Of a DNA stretch of 41,360 nucleotides, positions 40,764 to 41,360 are shown piece after piece. Each line of letters begins with the position of its first letter. Position 1 is the stretch's first letter. Origin of the DNA: CAYMUC01 sp964471865 (GTDB lineage Bacteria > Actinomycetota > Acidimicrobiia > Acidimicrobiales > Ilumatobacteraceae); contig CAYYHU010000019.1 in NCBI GenBank assembly GCA_964471865.1, forward strand, positions 1 to 41,360, written 5' to 3'. Position numbers and translations under genes: made by a program. Below the pieces are notes generated by a model. That model was not told the origin of the DNA. It made no database searches and saw nothing but the letters and a program-made list of their open reading frames with translations.

Positions 40764-41360
40764 GCCGCTCCGACGCCGAACTGGCTCGCGATCTCGCCGT
40801 CCAGGCGGGACAGTTACTCGTCACCCTGCGCGAACGGCTCTGGGCTCGGGGTGCGTCGTCCTGGCAGGTGATGGATGCTGGCGATCAAGCGGCCCATCAG
40901 TTGTTGATGGACGAACTCGCCGCTGCGCGTCCCGGCGACATCGTGTTGTCTGAAGAAGGCGCCGACGACCGTCGCCGCCTCGACGCCGATCGAGTGTGGA
41001 TCGTGGATCCTCTGGATGGCACCAACGAGTTCGGCGAACCGGGTCGAGTCGACTGGGCGGTGCATGTGGCGTTGTGGGAGCGCGATCGCCTGACCGCAGG
41101 AGCGGTGTCCTTGCCCGCGCTCGAGGTGGTCTTCGGCACCGAGCCGGCTCCCACGCTCGCGTCGACGAACCGAGATCGACCCCGTCTGGTCACCTCGAGG
41201 TTCCGCGCTCCCTACGTCGCTGGGGTGGTCGCGCGCGCCTTGGACTGCGACGCGATCCGTATCGGATCCGCGGGCGCCAAGACGATGGCGGTCATCCTCG
41301 GAGACGCCGACATCTACGTCCACGACGGCGGGATGTACCAGTGGGACACCGCAGCACCAG
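40760..41360 (+). CDS. Inositol monophosphatase / CysQ family phosphatase (3' end cut)
   Basis: About 200 residues from GTG 40760, open to the right edge. The lithium-sensitive phosphatase motifs are present: LSEEG (about 65), WIVDPLDGTNEF (about 80-91) and the C-terminal block GSAGAKTMAVILGDADIYVHDGGMYQWDTAAP. The final W-D-T-A-A-P is the family signature. Its place in the phosphatase group suggests 3'(2'),5'-bisphosphate nucleotidase (PAP to AMP, sulfur assimilation), but an inositol-phosphate substrate is possible. The start is coupled to ettA by a GTGA overlap. About 30-50 residues are missing. Confidence 0.9.

Overview
The window is a compact, high-GC chromosomal segment of an actinobacterium. 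Its markers are an actinobacterial Kgd (fused E1/E2 2-oxoglutarate dehydrogenase component), three F420-type luciferase-like oxidoreductases, a UvrD2-type helicase with an HRDC domain, a GTP-dependent PEP carboxykinase, an Mcr-type alpha-methylacyl-CoA racemase and frequent GTG starts. The gene mix and style suggest class Acidimicrobiia (Ilumatobacter-like), but that is inference; no rRNA or marker search was possible. I support 36 protein genes, two of them cut by the window edges. I see no tRNA, rRNA, CRISPR array, insertion sequence, prophage or integration scar. No gap without a gene exceeds about 250 bases.

Layout. 1-5404: a truncated hypothetical protein (possibly IF2B-like) diverges from a thioredoxin-fold protein, HrpB helicase and class I fumarase. 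5435-10665 (minus): an LLM oxidoreductase, then an MFS exporter / SGNH lipoprotein / ABC-F ATPase operon. 10710-15652: amidase, SDR, and a tightly overlapping alpha/beta-hydrolase - LLM - thioesterase operon. 15703-20395: recG (minus), then rpmB, a small cold-shock-like protein, and pckG. 20452-23757 (minus): hydrolase, Mcr racemase, PIG-L deacetylase and a small membrane protein. 23856-27239: LLM, galactokinase, SMP-30 lactonase and DUF952. 27193-31290: a BtuF-like binding protein and a PH/SHOCT protein diverge from a UvrD2-like helicase, with exonuclease III convergent to it. 31474-37464: an unusual NYN-nuclease/S1/histone-H1-like-tail protein, a HAD phosphatase and kgd. 37525-41360: a cupredoxin lipoprotein, a PuuD-like membrane protein, ettA and a truncated cysQ-like phosphatase.

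The genes cover central carbon metabolism (fumarase, Kgd, PEPCK), acyl-CoA and F420 chemistry (LLMs, racemase, thioesterase, SDR, hydrolases), genome maintenance (RecG, UvrD2, XthA) and ribosome function (L28, EttA, second ABC-F). The strongest signal between genes is a repeated promoter layout: a TANNNT -10 hexamer ending 6-10 nt (usually 6-7) before the start codon, with no Shine-Dalgarno site, in front of about 18 genes. This implies widespread leaderless mRNAs and also fixes several start codons. The items most worth a second look are the NYN-S1-H1-tail protein, the divergent region upstream of ettA with a symmetric -10 and mutually exclusive hairpins, the SGNH lipoprotein with a long acidic Ser/Thr tail inside an exporter/ABC-F operon, and the degenerate cold-shock protein behind rpmB. 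I found no clear multi-gene system of a new kind.
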